Assembly: GCA_001464615.1 (NCBI GenBank)
Contig: LNFI01000016.1
Location: forward strand, 124,001 to 188,000
Direction: 5' to 3'
Origin: Sphingomonadales bacterium Ga0077557
Lineage (GTDB): Bacteria; Pseudomonadota; Alphaproteobacteria; Sphingomonadales; Sphingomonadaceae
DNA length: 64,000 nucleotides
The position numbers and the translations under genes were made by a program. Shown here in pieces: positions 54,803-63,668 of the stretch (position 1 is the stretch's first letter; each line of letters begins with the position of its first letter). The notes beneath the pieces are model-generated. The model was given only the letters and a program-made list of their open reading frames with translations. It did not search any database and was not told where the DNA came from.

Positions 54803-56173
54803 ATGCAGATTAGTCGTCACTTCGTCGATATCAGTGGCCGCCGCCGGCATTTTCGCCGCTGCGGGGCGGGGCCAACGCTGTTGATGGTCCACCAAAGTCC
54901 GCGCTCTTCGGCTGAATATGAAGCGTTGATGCGCGAATGGGGGGCGCACTTCACCTGTATTGCGCCCGACACACCGGGATTCGGCCAGTCCGATCCGCTG
55001 GCGGGCGATAAACCAAGCATCGATGATTTTGCCGATGCCATCGTCGAGCTGATCGACGCGCTGGGGCTGGCGCGTGTGGCGGCCTATGGCTTTCATTCAG
55101 GCGGGATCATCCTGGTGAGCGCGCTAAAGCGGCATCCCGAGCGGTTCAGCTGCCTTGCCATTGGCGGCTATGCGATCTGGACGCCCGAGGAGATGGCGCT
55201 GTTCGGCGAGCATTACCTGCCAGCGTTCGAGCCTAGCGCTTTTGGCGAACACCTCACCTGGTTGTGGAACCGGATGCTCGAACAAAGCTGGTTCTTCCCC
55301 TGGTTCGATGTTCGGCCGGAAGCGCGGTTGTCGGTCGCCCATGCCGACGTCCCACGCGTTGATGCAGCAGTGCGTGAGATGCTTGATTCCGGCGCCGCCT
55401 ATCGCGCCGGCTATGGCGCGGTGCTTCGCGCGCCGCGCGATATTCCGCCGGTCGATGCAGTGACACCGCCCGTGCTGATCACCGCCTACGGAGGCGATCC
55501 GCTCCAGCCGCATATCGACCGATTGGGGCCGATGCCCCAAGGATGGTCAGCGCACAAAGTGGCCACCCCCGCCGAGCATCAAGCCGACAGCCTCGCCTTC
55601 CTTCGCCAGCATGCGAACGGCAGCGCCCCGCCTATCGACGATGCCGAAGATGAGGGGTTTTTGCAGGTCGTCACCGACGCCTTTGATGGCCTGATCCATT
55701 GGCGCGGCCATAGAGGCGGCCCGCTCACTCTCCATCCACCCGGCAGCGCCGCCGATTTGATCGACCCTGGGCACGGTTTGGTGATCGACTTGCCTGGCCA
55801 TGGTCTGTCGGCATGCTGGTCTGGCCAGCCGCCGGAAATCTGGGGCGCATGGCAGGCCGTGATCGATGGTGCCGCCGAAGCGCTTAGCGCAAGTCACGTC
55901 ATTCTTCCTGCCGTCCCGGACGGCGCGCCAGACCTGCTCTTCCCCGATCTCACGCCCGACCGCTTCGGCAGCTATCTAACGCGTGCCTGGGCAATCGTTC
56001 GCGCGCGGCACTTGTTTGATCCCTGGTACGCGGCCGACGCAGCCCATGCGCGGGCCTTTGATTTGACCGACATCAACGCCGATAAGCTGGCGCGCGACCA
56101 TCGTGCGCTGATCCGGGCGACAGCCGCCCGGCCCTATCTTGTCGCATTGCGATCGCACGAAGGAGAAAGCTGA
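54803..56173 (+). CDS. alpha/beta-hydrolase with C-terminal extension
   Basis: This 456-residue protein starts at ATG 54803, 10 nt after operator 6 and without a Shine-Dalgarno. Residues 1-270 form an alpha/beta-hydrolase: FRRCGAGPTLLMVHQSPRSS (oxyanion HQSP), APDTPGFGQSDPL, nucleophile Ser in YGFHSGGIILVS (a Phe stands where Gly is usual), and a C-terminal His in AEHQADS. The remaining 170 residues contain HGLVIDLPGHGLSACWSGQP and QAVIDGAAEALSASHVILP, which resemble strands 4-5 of a second, partial hydrolase domain. Ester, lactone or C-C bond hydrolysis are possible. It heads the operon with LeuCD-like and HMG-CoA-lyase-like genes. Confidence 0.82.
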   Translation: MQISRHFVDISGRRRHFRRCGAGPTLLMVHQSPRSSAEYEALMREWGAHFTCIAPDTPGFGQSDPLAGDKPSIDDFADAIVELIDALGLARVAAYGFHSGGIILVSALKRHPERFSCLAIGGYAIWTPEEMALFGEHYLPAFEPSAFGEHLTWLWNRMLEQSWFFPWFDVRPEARLSVAHADVPRVDAAVREMLDSGAAYRAGYGAVLRAPRDIPPVDAVTPPVLITAYGGDPLQPHIDRLGPMPQGWSAHKVATPAEHQADSLAFLRQHANGSAPPIDDAEDEGFLQVVTDAFDGLIHWRGHRGGPLTLHPPGSAADLIDPGHGLVIDLPGHGLSACWSGQPPEIWGAWQAVIDGAAEALSASHVILPAVPDGAPDLLFPDLTPDRFGSYLTRAWAIVRARHLFDPWYAADAAHARAFDLTDINADKLARDHRALIRATAARPYLVALRSHEGES

Positions 56174-56676
56174 TGGGAATTCGTGAAGACATGCCAGTCC
56201 TCGCCCGCCATGAGGGCGTGTGGGACGGCACCTATACCTATTACAATGCCGCCGGCGAAAAGATCGACGAGCACACATCGCGGCTGTTCTGCCGTTTCCT
56301 CGACGATAATGCCGAAACGCCCTATCACCAGACCAACCATTACACGTGGCCCGATGGCCGCACCGAAATCCGCGATTTTCCCGCCGCCTATCACGACAAA
56401 CGCGTCTGGTGGGACAATGAGCTGATCATCGGTTCTGCCTGGGAAGTGGGCGAGGACGAGCATCACCGCGCGGTGATGCTTTATTGGCAGCGCACTGGCG
56501 ATCCATCGCTCTATCTGTATGAAATGATCCAGATCGCTGACCATGGCAAAAGCCGCTGCCGGACCTGGCACTGGATCCGCAATGGCGAACTGGAGACGCG
56601 CACCGCTATCCAGGAAACATTGGTAACGCGCGACTGGCGGGCGCTGGAAGCCGAGATGGAGGCCGCTGCTGGCTGA
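56173..56676 (+). CDS. conserved hypothetical protein, DUF3598-like (copy 2)
   Basis: This 167-residue paralogue of the protein at 50171 has LARHEGVWDGTYTYYNAAGEKIDEHTSRLFCRF, HYTWPDGRTEIRDFPAAYH, and SRCRTWHWIRNGELETRTA. Its start shares bases with the alpha/beta-hydrolase stop (TGATG). It carries within its last codons the GGAGG that serves the unusual CTG start of the LeuC-like gene. No export signal is seen. A ligand-binding lipocalin-like fold is suspected, but the reaction is unknown. Confidence 0.7.
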   Translation: MGIREDMPVLARHEGVWDGTYTYYNAAGEKIDEHTSRLFCRFLDDNAETPYHQTNHYTWPDGRTEIRDFPAAYHDKRVWWDNELIIGSAWEVGEDEHHRAVMLYWQRTGDPSLYLYEMIQIADHGKSRCRTWHWIRNGELETRTAIQETLVTRDWRALEAEMEAAAG

Positions 56677-58084
56677 GGCACGAACTTTATTCGCCAAGCT
56701 CTGGGACGCGCATATCGTCACATCATTGGGGCCTGACGACGATCTGATCGCGATCGACCGGGTGTTCCTCCACGAACGAACCGGTTCGGTCGCGCTAAAA
56801 TCGCTGGCGGCGGCAGGGCGGACTGTGCGCGATCCCGCCCGCGTGTTCGCGGTGACCGATCATATTGTCGATACGCTGCCGGGGCGGACGGGCACGTTGG
56901 TCCCCAGCGGTGATGCTTTTCTGGACGCGACCCGCGAGGAAACGGCGGCGGCGGGCATTCGGCTGTTCGATGTCGATGACCCCGACCAAGGCATCGTCCA
57001 TGTCATCTCGCCCGAACTCGGGATTGTGCTGCCGGGCGCAACGCTCGTCTGCCCCGATAGCCACACCTGCACCCAAGGCGCTTTCGGCGCGCTCGCCTGG
57101 GGCATCGGCTCGACCGAGGCCGAACATGCGATGGCGACGGGCACGCTGCGCATGGCGCGGCCCAAGACGATGCGCGTGTCATTTACCGGCACGCTGCAGC
57201 CGGGGGTGACGGCGAAGGACATGATCCTCACCCTCCTCACCCGCTACGGCGCAGGTGGCGGCAAAGGCTATGCTGTTGAGTTTGCCGGTGAGGCGGTTAC
57301 CGCGCTGGACCTCGATGGGCGCCAGACGCTGTGCAATATGGCCACCGAATTCGCCGCGATGACTGGCTTCATCGCGCCCGATGACATGGTGTTCGACTAT
57401 CTAAAAGGTCGGCGTTTTGCGCCGATGGGAGCCGTGTGGGCGCAAGCCGCTGACACATGGCGCACGCTTCATAGCGACGTCGGCGCGACATTTGATCGCG
57501 AGATTAGCATCGATGCGGCAACGATCGAGCCAATGGTGACCTGGGGCACCTCCCCGCAAAGCGCTGCAGCGATCAGCGCGTCCGTCCCCGATCAAGCCGC
57601 CGCCGCCCTGACCCCACAGGGATATGCGCAGGCGCTTGATTATATTGGCTTGGCGCCGGGCCAGCCGCTAGCAGGCCAGCTCATTGATGTGGCGTTCATC
57701 GGCAGTTGCACCAACGCCCGGCTATCGGACCTGCGCCGCGCCGCCGACATCGTGCGCGGCCAGCACGTGGCGCCGGGCGTGCGCGCCATCGTCGTGCCCG
57801 GATCAATGGCGGTCCGCCGCGCAGCCGAGGCCGAGGGGATCGACCGGATCTTTACCGATGCCGGATTCGAATGGCACCTCTCGGGCTGCGCCATGTGCTT
57901 TTACGCAGGCGGACCAGGTTTTGCACCCGGCACCCGCGTGATTTCATCGACCAACCGCAATTTTGAAGGGCGTCAGGGCCCGGGCGTCCGCACCCACATC
58001 GCCAGCCCCGAAACCGTCGCTGCCAGCGCGATTGCGGGGGCGCTCGCTGATCCCCGCATGGCACGCGCCAGGGTGACCGCGTGA
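56669..58084 (+). CDS. leuC: LeuC-like hydro-lyase large subunit (isopropylmalate/citraconate type), CTG start
   Basis: This 471-residue aconitase-superfamily large subunit has CPDSHTCTQGAFGALAWGIGSTEAEHAMATGTL and the three [4Fe-4S] cysteines, one in FIGSCTNARLSDL and two in LSGCAMCFY, followed by SSTNRNFEGRQGPGVRTH. Conserved N-terminal residues (ARTLFAKLWDAHIV) lie upstream of the first TTG (56726) in an open frame with no ATG, GTG or TTG. The only sensible start is CTG 56669, 6 nt after GGAGG (56658-56662). With LeuD it would hydrate/dehydrate a branched dicarboxylate such as citraconate or an alkylmalate. It lies in a catabolic operon rather than with leuB, so a leucine-biosynthesis role is unlikely. 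Confidence 0.92.
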   Translation: MAEARTLFAKLWDAHIVTSLGPDDDLIAIDRVFLHERTGSVALKSLAAAGRTVRDPARVFAVTDHIVDTLPGRTGTLVPSGDAFLDATREETAAAGIRLFDVDDPDQGIVHVISPELGIVLPGATLVCPDSHTCTQGAFGALAWGIGSTEAEHAMATGTLRMARPKTMRVSFTGTLQPGVTAKDMILTLLTRYGAGGGKGYAVEFAGEAVTALDLDGRQTLCNMATEFAAMTGFIAPDDMVFDYLKGRRFAPMGAVWAQAADTWRTLHSDVGATFDREISIDAATIEPMVTWGTSPQSAAAISASVPDQAAAALTPQGYAQALDYIGLAPGQPLAGQLIDVAFIGSCTNARLSDLRRAADIVRGQHVAPGVRAIVVPGSMAVRRAAEAEGIDRIFTDAGFEWHLSGCAMCFYAGGPGFAPGTRVISSTNRNFEGRQGPGVRTHIASPETVAASAIAGALADPRMARARVTA

Positions 58085-58686
58085 CCGCCTTCCCGCCCGT
58101 CCCCCATGTCTCGGGAATCGCCGCGCCATTGATCCGCGCCAACATCGATACCGATGCGATCATCCCCAGCCGGGAGATCAAGGGCGTTGGCAAGACCGGA
58201 TTGGCCGACGGCTTGTTCGCCGGCTGGCGCTATCTTGAGGGCCGCACGCCGGACCCCGATTTCATACTCAACCAGCCCCGTTATGCCCATGCGCCCATCC
58301 TGCTTGGCGGCGACAATTTCGGCTGCGGATCAAGCCGTGAGCATGCCGTCTGGGCGTTGCATGATTATGGTATGCGGGCCGTGATCGCGCCCAGCTATGC
58401 GCCGATCTTCCAGAGCAATTGCGTGCGTAACGGCATCATTCCGGTGGTACTCGACGCGGGGTTGATCGCACAGTTGGGCGACATGGTGGCCATCGATCTG
58501 CTCGCCCAAACGGTGACGTCCAATGAGGTAACCGCCGCATTCGAAATCGATGCCGAGGCCAAGGCGATGCTGGTTGAAGGGCTCGACGCGATCGACCTGA
58601 CGCTAAAGCACCGGGCCGCCATCGACGCCTTTCTCATTGCCGATCAGGCCGCTCGGCCATGGATTTATCTGGAACCCAGCGCATGA
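58081..58686 (+). CDS. leuD: LeuD-like hydro-lyase small subunit
   Basis: This 201-residue small subunit has IRANIDTDAIIPSREIKG and the swivel-domain motif GGDNFGCGSSREHAVWAL, the hallmark of isopropylmalate/dimethylmaleate/citraconate hydratase small chains. The start is GTG 58081, in a GTGA overlap with LeuC, as expected for an equimolar heterodimer. Alongside HMG-CoA-lyase- and CoA-transferase-like genes it probably converts an unsaturated methyl-branched dicarboxylate to its hydroxy acid for CoA activation. Confidence 0.93.
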   Translation: MTAFPPVPHVSGIAAPLIRANIDTDAIIPSREIKGVGKTGLADGLFAGWRYLEGRTPDPDFILNQPRYAHAPILLGGDNFGCGSSREHAVWALHDYGMRAVIAPSYAPIFQSNCVRNGIIPVVLDAGLIAQLGDMVAIDLLAQTVTSNEVTAAFEIDAEAKAMLVEGLDAIDLTLKHRAAIDAFLIADQAARPWIYLEPSA

Positions 58687-59600
58687 CCCGCATCCTCATT
58701 TCCGAAGTCGGCCCGCGCGACGGTCTGCAATCGATCGATCGGGTGATGCCGCTCGCCGCCAAAAAGGCTTGGATCAAGGCCGAGGCCGAAGCGGGGGTGC
58801 GCGAGATTGAGGTTGGCAGCTTCGTGCCCCCGTCGCTGCTGCCGCAAATGGCCGATACGGCAGAATTGGTGGCGTTTGCGCGGACGCTGCCGGGATTGAA
58901 CGTGGTCGCGCTGGTGCCCAATGCCAAGGGAGCTGCGCGGGCGATAGAGGCAGGCGTGCACGGCATGTCGATCCCCTTTTCGATGTCAGAGACCCATTCC
59001 AGGCGCAACGTCCGCAAGGATCACGCCCAGATGATTGAGGAAATCCGCGCGGTCGCTGGGATCGCCAAGGCAGCGGGTGTCCATTTCGCCGTCGGGCTTT
59101 CGACCGCGTTCGGCTGCACGATCGAAGGTGCCGTCAGTGAGGATCAGGTCGTGCGGCTCGCCGAAGCATCAGTCGCGGCGGGGGCGATGGAACTAAGCCT
59201 CAGCGACACAACCGGCTATGCCGACCCCGCGCAGGTCAAGCGGCTTGTCCGCAAGGTGCGCGCCGCCGTGGGATCCGACAAACTCACCGCCTTACACCTG
59301 CACAATACGCGCGGGCTTGGCCTTGCCAATGCACTGGCCGGACTCGAGGAAGGGGTTACCACGCTCGATTCGTCGCTTGGTGGGCTTGGCGGTTGCCCCT
59401 ATGCGCCCGGCGCATCGGGCAATATCGTGACGGAGGATCTCGCCTTCATGCTGCAGGCAATGGGCTATGAGACGGGGATTGATCTCGACAAGCTCATGGC
59501 GGTGCGTGCAATCCTGGCCGAGGCGCTACCGGGCGAGCCGCTTTATGGCTTCACTCCTGATGCAGGCCTACCGATCGGCCTTGAAGGGCGCATCGCATGA
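58683..59600 (+). CDS. HMG-CoA lyase-like protein
   Basis: This 305-residue HMGL-like TIM barrel has ISEVGPRDGLQSID (catalytic Arg-Asp), AGVREIEVGSFVPPSLLPQMADT, VSEDQVVRLAEAS, LSDTTGYADPAQV, the metal-binding LHLHNTRGLGLAN and the cysteine loop GGLGGCPYAPGASGN. It cleaves a 3-hydroxy-3-methyl acyl-CoA to acetyl-CoA and an oxo acid. Members also include citramalyl-CoA- and hydroxymethylglutaryl-CoA-cleaving types. The start ATG 58683 overlaps the LeuD stop by 4 nt, and ATGA links it to the following CoA-transferase. Confidence 0.93.
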   Translation: MTRILISEVGPRDGLQSIDRVMPLAAKKAWIKAEAEAGVREIEVGSFVPPSLLPQMADTAELVAFARTLPGLNVVALVPNAKGAARAIEAGVHGMSIPFSMSETHSRRNVRKDHAQMIEEIRAVAGIAKAAGVHFAVGLSTAFGCTIEGAVSEDQVVRLAEASVAAGAMELSLSDTTGYADPAQVKRLVRKVRAAVGSDKLTALHLHNTRGLGLANALAGLEEGVTTLDSSLGGLGGCPYAPGASGNIVTEDLAFMLQAMGYETGIDLDKLMAVRAILAEALPGEPLYGFTPDAGLPIGLEGRIA

Positions 59601-60703
59601 CTCATGCGACGCCGCTGGCCGGACTGAAGGTTGTAGAATTTACCCATATGGTAATGGGCCCAGCAGCCGGATCGATATTTGCGGCGCTGGGTGCCGAGGT
59701 GACGCGCGTCGAGCCGCATGGCGGTGATCCAACCAGGAACCTCATTGGTTCGGGATCGGGCTATTTTCCGATGTATAATCGTCACAAGGGATCAATCGCC
59801 GCTGATCTGAAATCGCCCGAAGGGCTCGCTGCCGCCATGGCGATCGCCGCAGAGGCGGATATCCTGATCGAGAATTTCCGCCCCGGTGCGCTCGACCGGC
59901 TGGGACTGGGCTACGCGGCGCTGGCGGCGATCAATCCACGGCTCGTCTATTGCTCGCTAAAGGGCTTTCTGCCCGGCCCCTATGAAGACCGCACCGCGCT
60001 TGACGAAGTTGCGCAGATGATGGGCGGGCTGGCCTATATGACCGGACCACCCGGTCGACCCTTACGCGCTGGATCAAGCGTCATTGATGTGACCGGCGGC
60101 ATGTTCGGCGTCATCGCGATCCTGGCCGCGATTGAGGAACGCCACCGCACCGGGCGCGGACAAAAGGTGCAGGCATCGCTGTTCGAGACCACCGTCTATC
60201 TGGTGGGGCAGCATATGGCCCAAATGGCAGTAACGGGCCACGCCGCCGCGCCAATGCCCGCGCGCATCTCCGCCTGGGCAATTTACGACGTCTTCGAAAC
60301 CAAGGATGACCCCGTCTTCATTGGCGTCGTCTCCGACCCGCTTTGGCAACGTTTCTGCGCCTTGTTCGCGCTAGACAGCCTGTGGGCCGACGCAACCCTC
60401 CGGCGCAATAACAACCGCGTCTTGCAACGCGAGCGCATCCTGCCGGAAATTCGCGCGCTGATCGGCAGCCTCACCCGAGCCGAAGTGATTGCGCGGCTTG
60501 AAGGAACCGGCATTCCCTTCGCCCCGATCGCACGGCCGGAGGATTTGTTTGATGACCCACATCTTTTGGCGTCGGGCGGACTGGAGCCAGTGACCCTGCC
60601 GGACGGGCGCCAAACCACATTGCCAACGCTACCGATCGAAATGGACGGCAAGCGCACCAACCGTGCGTCCGCCCTTGCCCCCGTGCCCGAACAGACGCGA
60701 TAA
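59597..60703 (+). CDS. type III CoA-transferase (CaiB/BaiF) 3
   Basis: This 368-residue transferase has VVEFTHMVMGPAAGSIFAALGAEVTRVEP, RHKGSIAADLKSPEG and the catalytic aspartate position Asp136 in RTALDEVAQMMGGLAYMTG. It would activate the hydroxy acid formed by LeuCD so that the HMG-CoA lyase-like enzyme can cleave it. It is a single gene rather than a pair, so probably homodimeric, unlike the tandem pair at 34080-36358. It is the last gene of the operon; a short GGCCGA/TCGGCC hairpin follows at 60704. Confidence 0.93.
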   Translation: MTHATPLAGLKVVEFTHMVMGPAAGSIFAALGAEVTRVEPHGGDPTRNLIGSGSGYFPMYNRHKGSIAADLKSPEGLAAAMAIAAEADILIENFRPGALDRLGLGYAALAAINPRLVYCSLKGFLPGPYEDRTALDEVAQMMGGLAYMTGPPGRPLRAGSSVIDVTGGMFGVIAILAAIEERHRTGRGQKVQASLFETTVYLVGQHMAQMAVTGHAAAPMPARISAWAIYDVFETKDDPVFIGVVSDPLWQRFCALFALDSLWADATLRRNNNRVLQRERILPEIRALIGSLTRAEVIARLEGTGIPFAPIARPEDLFDDPHLLASGGLEPVTLPDGRQTTLPTLPIEMDGKRTNRASALAPVPEQTR

Positions 60704-60722
60704 GGCCGAACTAAGGTCGGCC
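60704..60722 (+). terminator. weak hairpin after CoA-transferase 3
   Basis: The stem GGCCGA (60704-60709) with TCGGCC (60717-60722) immediately follows the stop. It is short and lacks a T-run. Confidence 0.4.
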
Positions 60723-60863
60723 AATCGCAACAACAGGTGCTGGTCAGGTCCCAAATTGGTGCCTTTCCCGCACAGTTGATCAGCGTAATCGCGCCCCAAT
60801 CGATTACTGTTGCGTATCGCTATGGCACCACGCTAAGCGCCTTGTGAAACGGGGGGAATTGCG

Positions 60864-61784
60864 ATGGATGCGCTTCGGTTGGACGCCGTCGTCAAGCGGT
60901 TTGGCGACTTTACTGCGGTCAACAACCTAAGCTTTGCCGTAGCACCGGGCGAGGTGTTCGGCTTTCTGGGCGGCAATGGCGCGGGCAAGACCACGTCGCT
61001 GCGCATGGTGCTCGATATCCTGCGGCCCGATCAGGGCAGCATCGCGGTACTCGGCAAGCCACCGGGCCGCGGCGCGAGCGCACGGCTGGGCTTTCTTCCC
61101 GAAGAACGCGGCCTCTACCGAACAATGACCGCGATCGAGACGATCGTCTATTTCGGACGCTTGAAGGGCATGGCCACAGCCGATGCGCGGCGGGAGGGGC
61201 TGGTGCTGCTCGACCGGTTCGGGCTGGGGGCGTTTGCCAAGACCACCGTCGACATGCTCTCCAAGGGCATGGCGCAAAAGGTCCAGCTCGCCACCGCGAT
61301 CGTCAACAAGCCCGATTTGCTGATCCTGGACGAACCCTTTTCCGGGCTCGACCCGGTCAATCAGGGCTTGCTGGAGGACGAGATCATTGATGCTGCAAAG
61401 GGTGGCGCGGCAGTGGTTTTTTCCACTCACGTGATGCAGCATGCCGAGCGGCTGTGCGACCGGCTGCTGTTCCTGGCGCATGGTCGCAAGCAGTTTGAGG
61501 GCACGCAGGACGGCGCGCGCGACACTTTGCCGGTGCGGCTGACGTTGGTCGCGCAGCACTCCCCCGCGACGCTCGCCGGGGTCGAGGGTGCCGAGGACAA
61601 GGGACCCGCTGCTGCGGAAGGCTGGCGTATGTGGGACGTCAGGCTTGCCCCCGGTGGCGACCCAGGCGACCTGCTGCAGCACTGCACCGCGCAGGGCTTT
61701 GCGCTCCGCCGCTTCGAGCAGCAGCGCGCGAGCATGCATGACGTCTTTCTCCATATTGTCGGCGGCGCGGAGGCACGGCCATGA
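60864..61784 (+). CDS. ABC transporter ATP-binding protein
   Basis: This 306-residue ATPase has an intact Walker A (GGNGAGKTT), a signature (LSKGMAQKVQLATAI), Walker B (LLILDEPFSGLDP) and the H-loop (VFSTHVM), with a C-terminal extension typical of the NatA/YhaQ-type ABC-2 exporters (DUF4162-like region). It is preceded by GGGGGG and overlaps the permease gene by 4 nt. No operator of the catabolic regulon precedes it, so it marks the regulon's right border. It likely exports a toxic compound or sodium; which one is unknown. Confidence 0.92.
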   Translation: MDALRLDAVVKRFGDFTAVNNLSFAVAPGEVFGFLGGNGAGKTTSLRMVLDILRPDQGSIAVLGKPPGRGASARLGFLPEERGLYRTMTAIETIVYFGRLKGMATADARREGLVLLDRFGLGAFAKTTVDMLSKGMAQKVQLATAIVNKPDLLILDEPFSGLDPVNQGLLEDEIIDAAKGGAAVVFSTHVMQHAERLCDRLLFLAHGRKQFEGTQDGARDTLPVRLTLVAQHSPATLAGVEGAEDKGPAAAEGWRMWDVRLAPGGDPGDLLQHCTAQGFALRRFEQQRASMHDVFLHIVGGAEARP

Positions 61785-63246
61785 TCCAGCACATCATGCT
61801 CGTCGCGGCGCGCGAGTTTCGCCAGATCGCCGCCACGCGCAGCTTCTGGCTGACCCTGATCATCTTGCCCGCCGCATTCGCGCTCGGGCCGTTGACGTCA
61901 CGCTTCAACGGCCGGTCGAATGTCGAAACGGTGATGCTTATCGACCAGAGCGGCGGCGGCGTGGCGGCGGCGATCCGTCACCAGATCGACACCAACGAAC
62001 AGCGCCTCATCCTGATCGATCTTGCGCGCTATGTGAAGCGCCACGACCTGCAACGCGCGGCCCCCAATGCCGTCTGGGCCCGCGACGCGCGCTGGTTCGG
62101 CGATCCCGATGTCGAGGCGTTTGTGGCTGCGGGCGGGCTGAAGGCGGCCCGCGCCAGCATCGCGAAGGTCGCGCCCGAGGATGCCAAGAAGTTCGAAGCG
62201 CCCGAGCCCAACTACAAGATCGTCCCCACCCCGCCGGAAGTTGCCAACGCCCCCGCGGCGACGATCGACCAGTGGCTCGAGCCGCTGCTGCGGCCGGCCG
62301 ACAAAGCGGGGCGCTCCCGCCCGATTTCGGCAGCACGCCCGTCGTGCGGCTGTGGGCGAACGGCCAGCCGCGCGGGTCCTTCGTCACCGCACTGCAGGGC
62401 GTGCTGACGGGCGAGTTGCGCACGCGTTTCCTGCAATCGAATGGCGTCGCGACCGACACCGCTACTGCTGCCAGCGTCATCGCCCCCGCGATCAGCGTCA
62501 CCACCCCGCCCGAGGGCAGCGGGCGCGAGCGGGTGTTCATCCGGTCGATCCTGCCGCTCGCCAGCGCTTATATCCTCATGATGTCGCTGCTGCTGTCGGG
62601 CAGCTGGATGCTGCAAGGCGCGATCGAGGAGCGCAGCAACAAGCTGATCGAGACCGTGCTCGCCTGCATCACTCCCAATGAGCTGATGTACGGCAAGTTG
62701 ATCGGCACCGTCGGCATTGGCCTGGCGATGGTGGTGACCTGGGTCGCGTGCGGCCTGTTCGCGGCCTATGCCACGCAGGGCGACATCGCCGAGCTGATCA
62801 AGCCCGCGCTCGAGCCTGTCTCCTCAATCGAAAGCATCGCCACGATCATCTTCTTCTTCGTCGCCGGCTATCTGATGGTGTCGATGATCTTCCTGGTGAT
62901 CGGCGTGATGAGCGAATCGATGCGCGATGCGCAAGGCTATCTGACCCCGGTCATCATGGTCATCATGCTCCCCTTCACGCTGTTGTTGCAGTCGATCCTG
63001 TCGGGCAAGGGCGGCGTGCTGGTGGAGGCGATGACCTGGATCCCGCTCTACACCCCGTTCGCGGTGCTGGGGCGGCTCGGCTCGGGGATACCGACCTGGG
63101 AAGTCATCGGATCAGGCGCGGTGCTTGTCGCGTTCATCATCGCCGAAGTGATCCTGCTGGGCCGCGTCTTCCGCGCAAACCTGCTCGCAGCAGGCGCTCG
63201 GCCGAGCCTGAAGGCGATCATGGGGATGATGCGGCGCGGGGCATGA
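61781..63246 (+). pseudogene. ABC-2 type permease, frameshifted
   Basis: The reading frame starts at ATG 61781 (MIQHIMLVAAREFRQIAATRSFWLTLIILP) and stays sensible to about PLLRPADKAG. It then becomes an unnatural RSRPISAARPSCGCG, while the next frame takes over with LPPDFGSTPVVRLWANG and runs to 63246 with six membrane segments (YILMMSLLLSGSWML, IGIGLAMVVTWVACGLF-type, IIFFFVAGYLMVSMIF). Loss of one G in the run at 62308-62311 would explain it; restoring one G joins both frames into a normal YhaP/NatB-like permease of about 488 residues. It is either a real mutation or a sequencing error; the partner ATPase is intact. Confidence 0.8.
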
Positions 63247-63356
63247 ACGGGCGCCCGCATATCATTAAGGAAACTTGATCAATCGTCGCCAATCGAAAGG
63301 CACCGGCCCTGAGGTAACGCGACTTTTACATCGCCCCACGCCCGCATCCCCTGCGG

Positions 63357-63668
63357 TCAGTCCCTCGCGTCGCGCAACGCCTCCAACTCGGCCAGCCGCA
63401 CCGGGTCATCGGCCGCCAATGCCTCTTCAAGGTAGAAGTCATGCGCTATGTTGCGTACCGTCATTTGCGCCTCGCCGCTATATTCCGGAGCAATCACAGC
63501 AAAGGCGTCAATCAAACCTCGAAGCAAATCCTTATCAAGCGCCTCCAGGTCGCTAGCGAGCTCTTCCATCTGTTGAACAGCAGCGTCAAGATCTAGTGTA
63601 TCCTCATCGGTCATATAGAGAAATAGAACATAGTTCGCAATTATTCGCGCGACCTGCAAGTTCATCAT
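63357..63668 (-). CDS. small acidic hypothetical protein, tandem paralogue 1
   Basis: This 103-residue acidic protein (MNLQVARIIANYVLFLYMTDEDTLDLDAAVQQMEEL...) with C-terminus EALAADDPVRLAELEALRDARD is a close paralogue of the partial gene at 63776. I recognise no named family. It is mostly helical with no signal peptide. Small acidic tandem duplicates are often immunity or antitoxin-like proteins, but no toxin gene is visible here. It lies head-to-tail with paralogue 2 on the minus strand. Confidence 0.65.
   Translation of the reverse strand: MMNLQVARIIANYVLFLYMTDEDTLDLDAAVQQMEELASDLEALDKDLLRGLIDAFAVIAPEYSGEAQMTVRNIAHDFYLEEALAADDPVRLAELEALRDARD

Noticed and set aside
56726..58084. TTG 56726 as the LeuC start
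   Set aside because: It would delete the conserved N-terminal TLFAKLWDAHIV region, which is encoded in frame just upstream.
56669..58686. Leucine biosynthesis genes
   Set aside because: No leuA or leuB is near; the pair is embedded in an operon with HMG-CoA-lyase- and CoA-transferase-like genes behind a regulon operator.
62300..62320. Programmed ribosomal frameshift in the ABC permease
   Set aside because: No slippery heptamer or downstream structure is evident; a missing G in a G-run explains it more simply.
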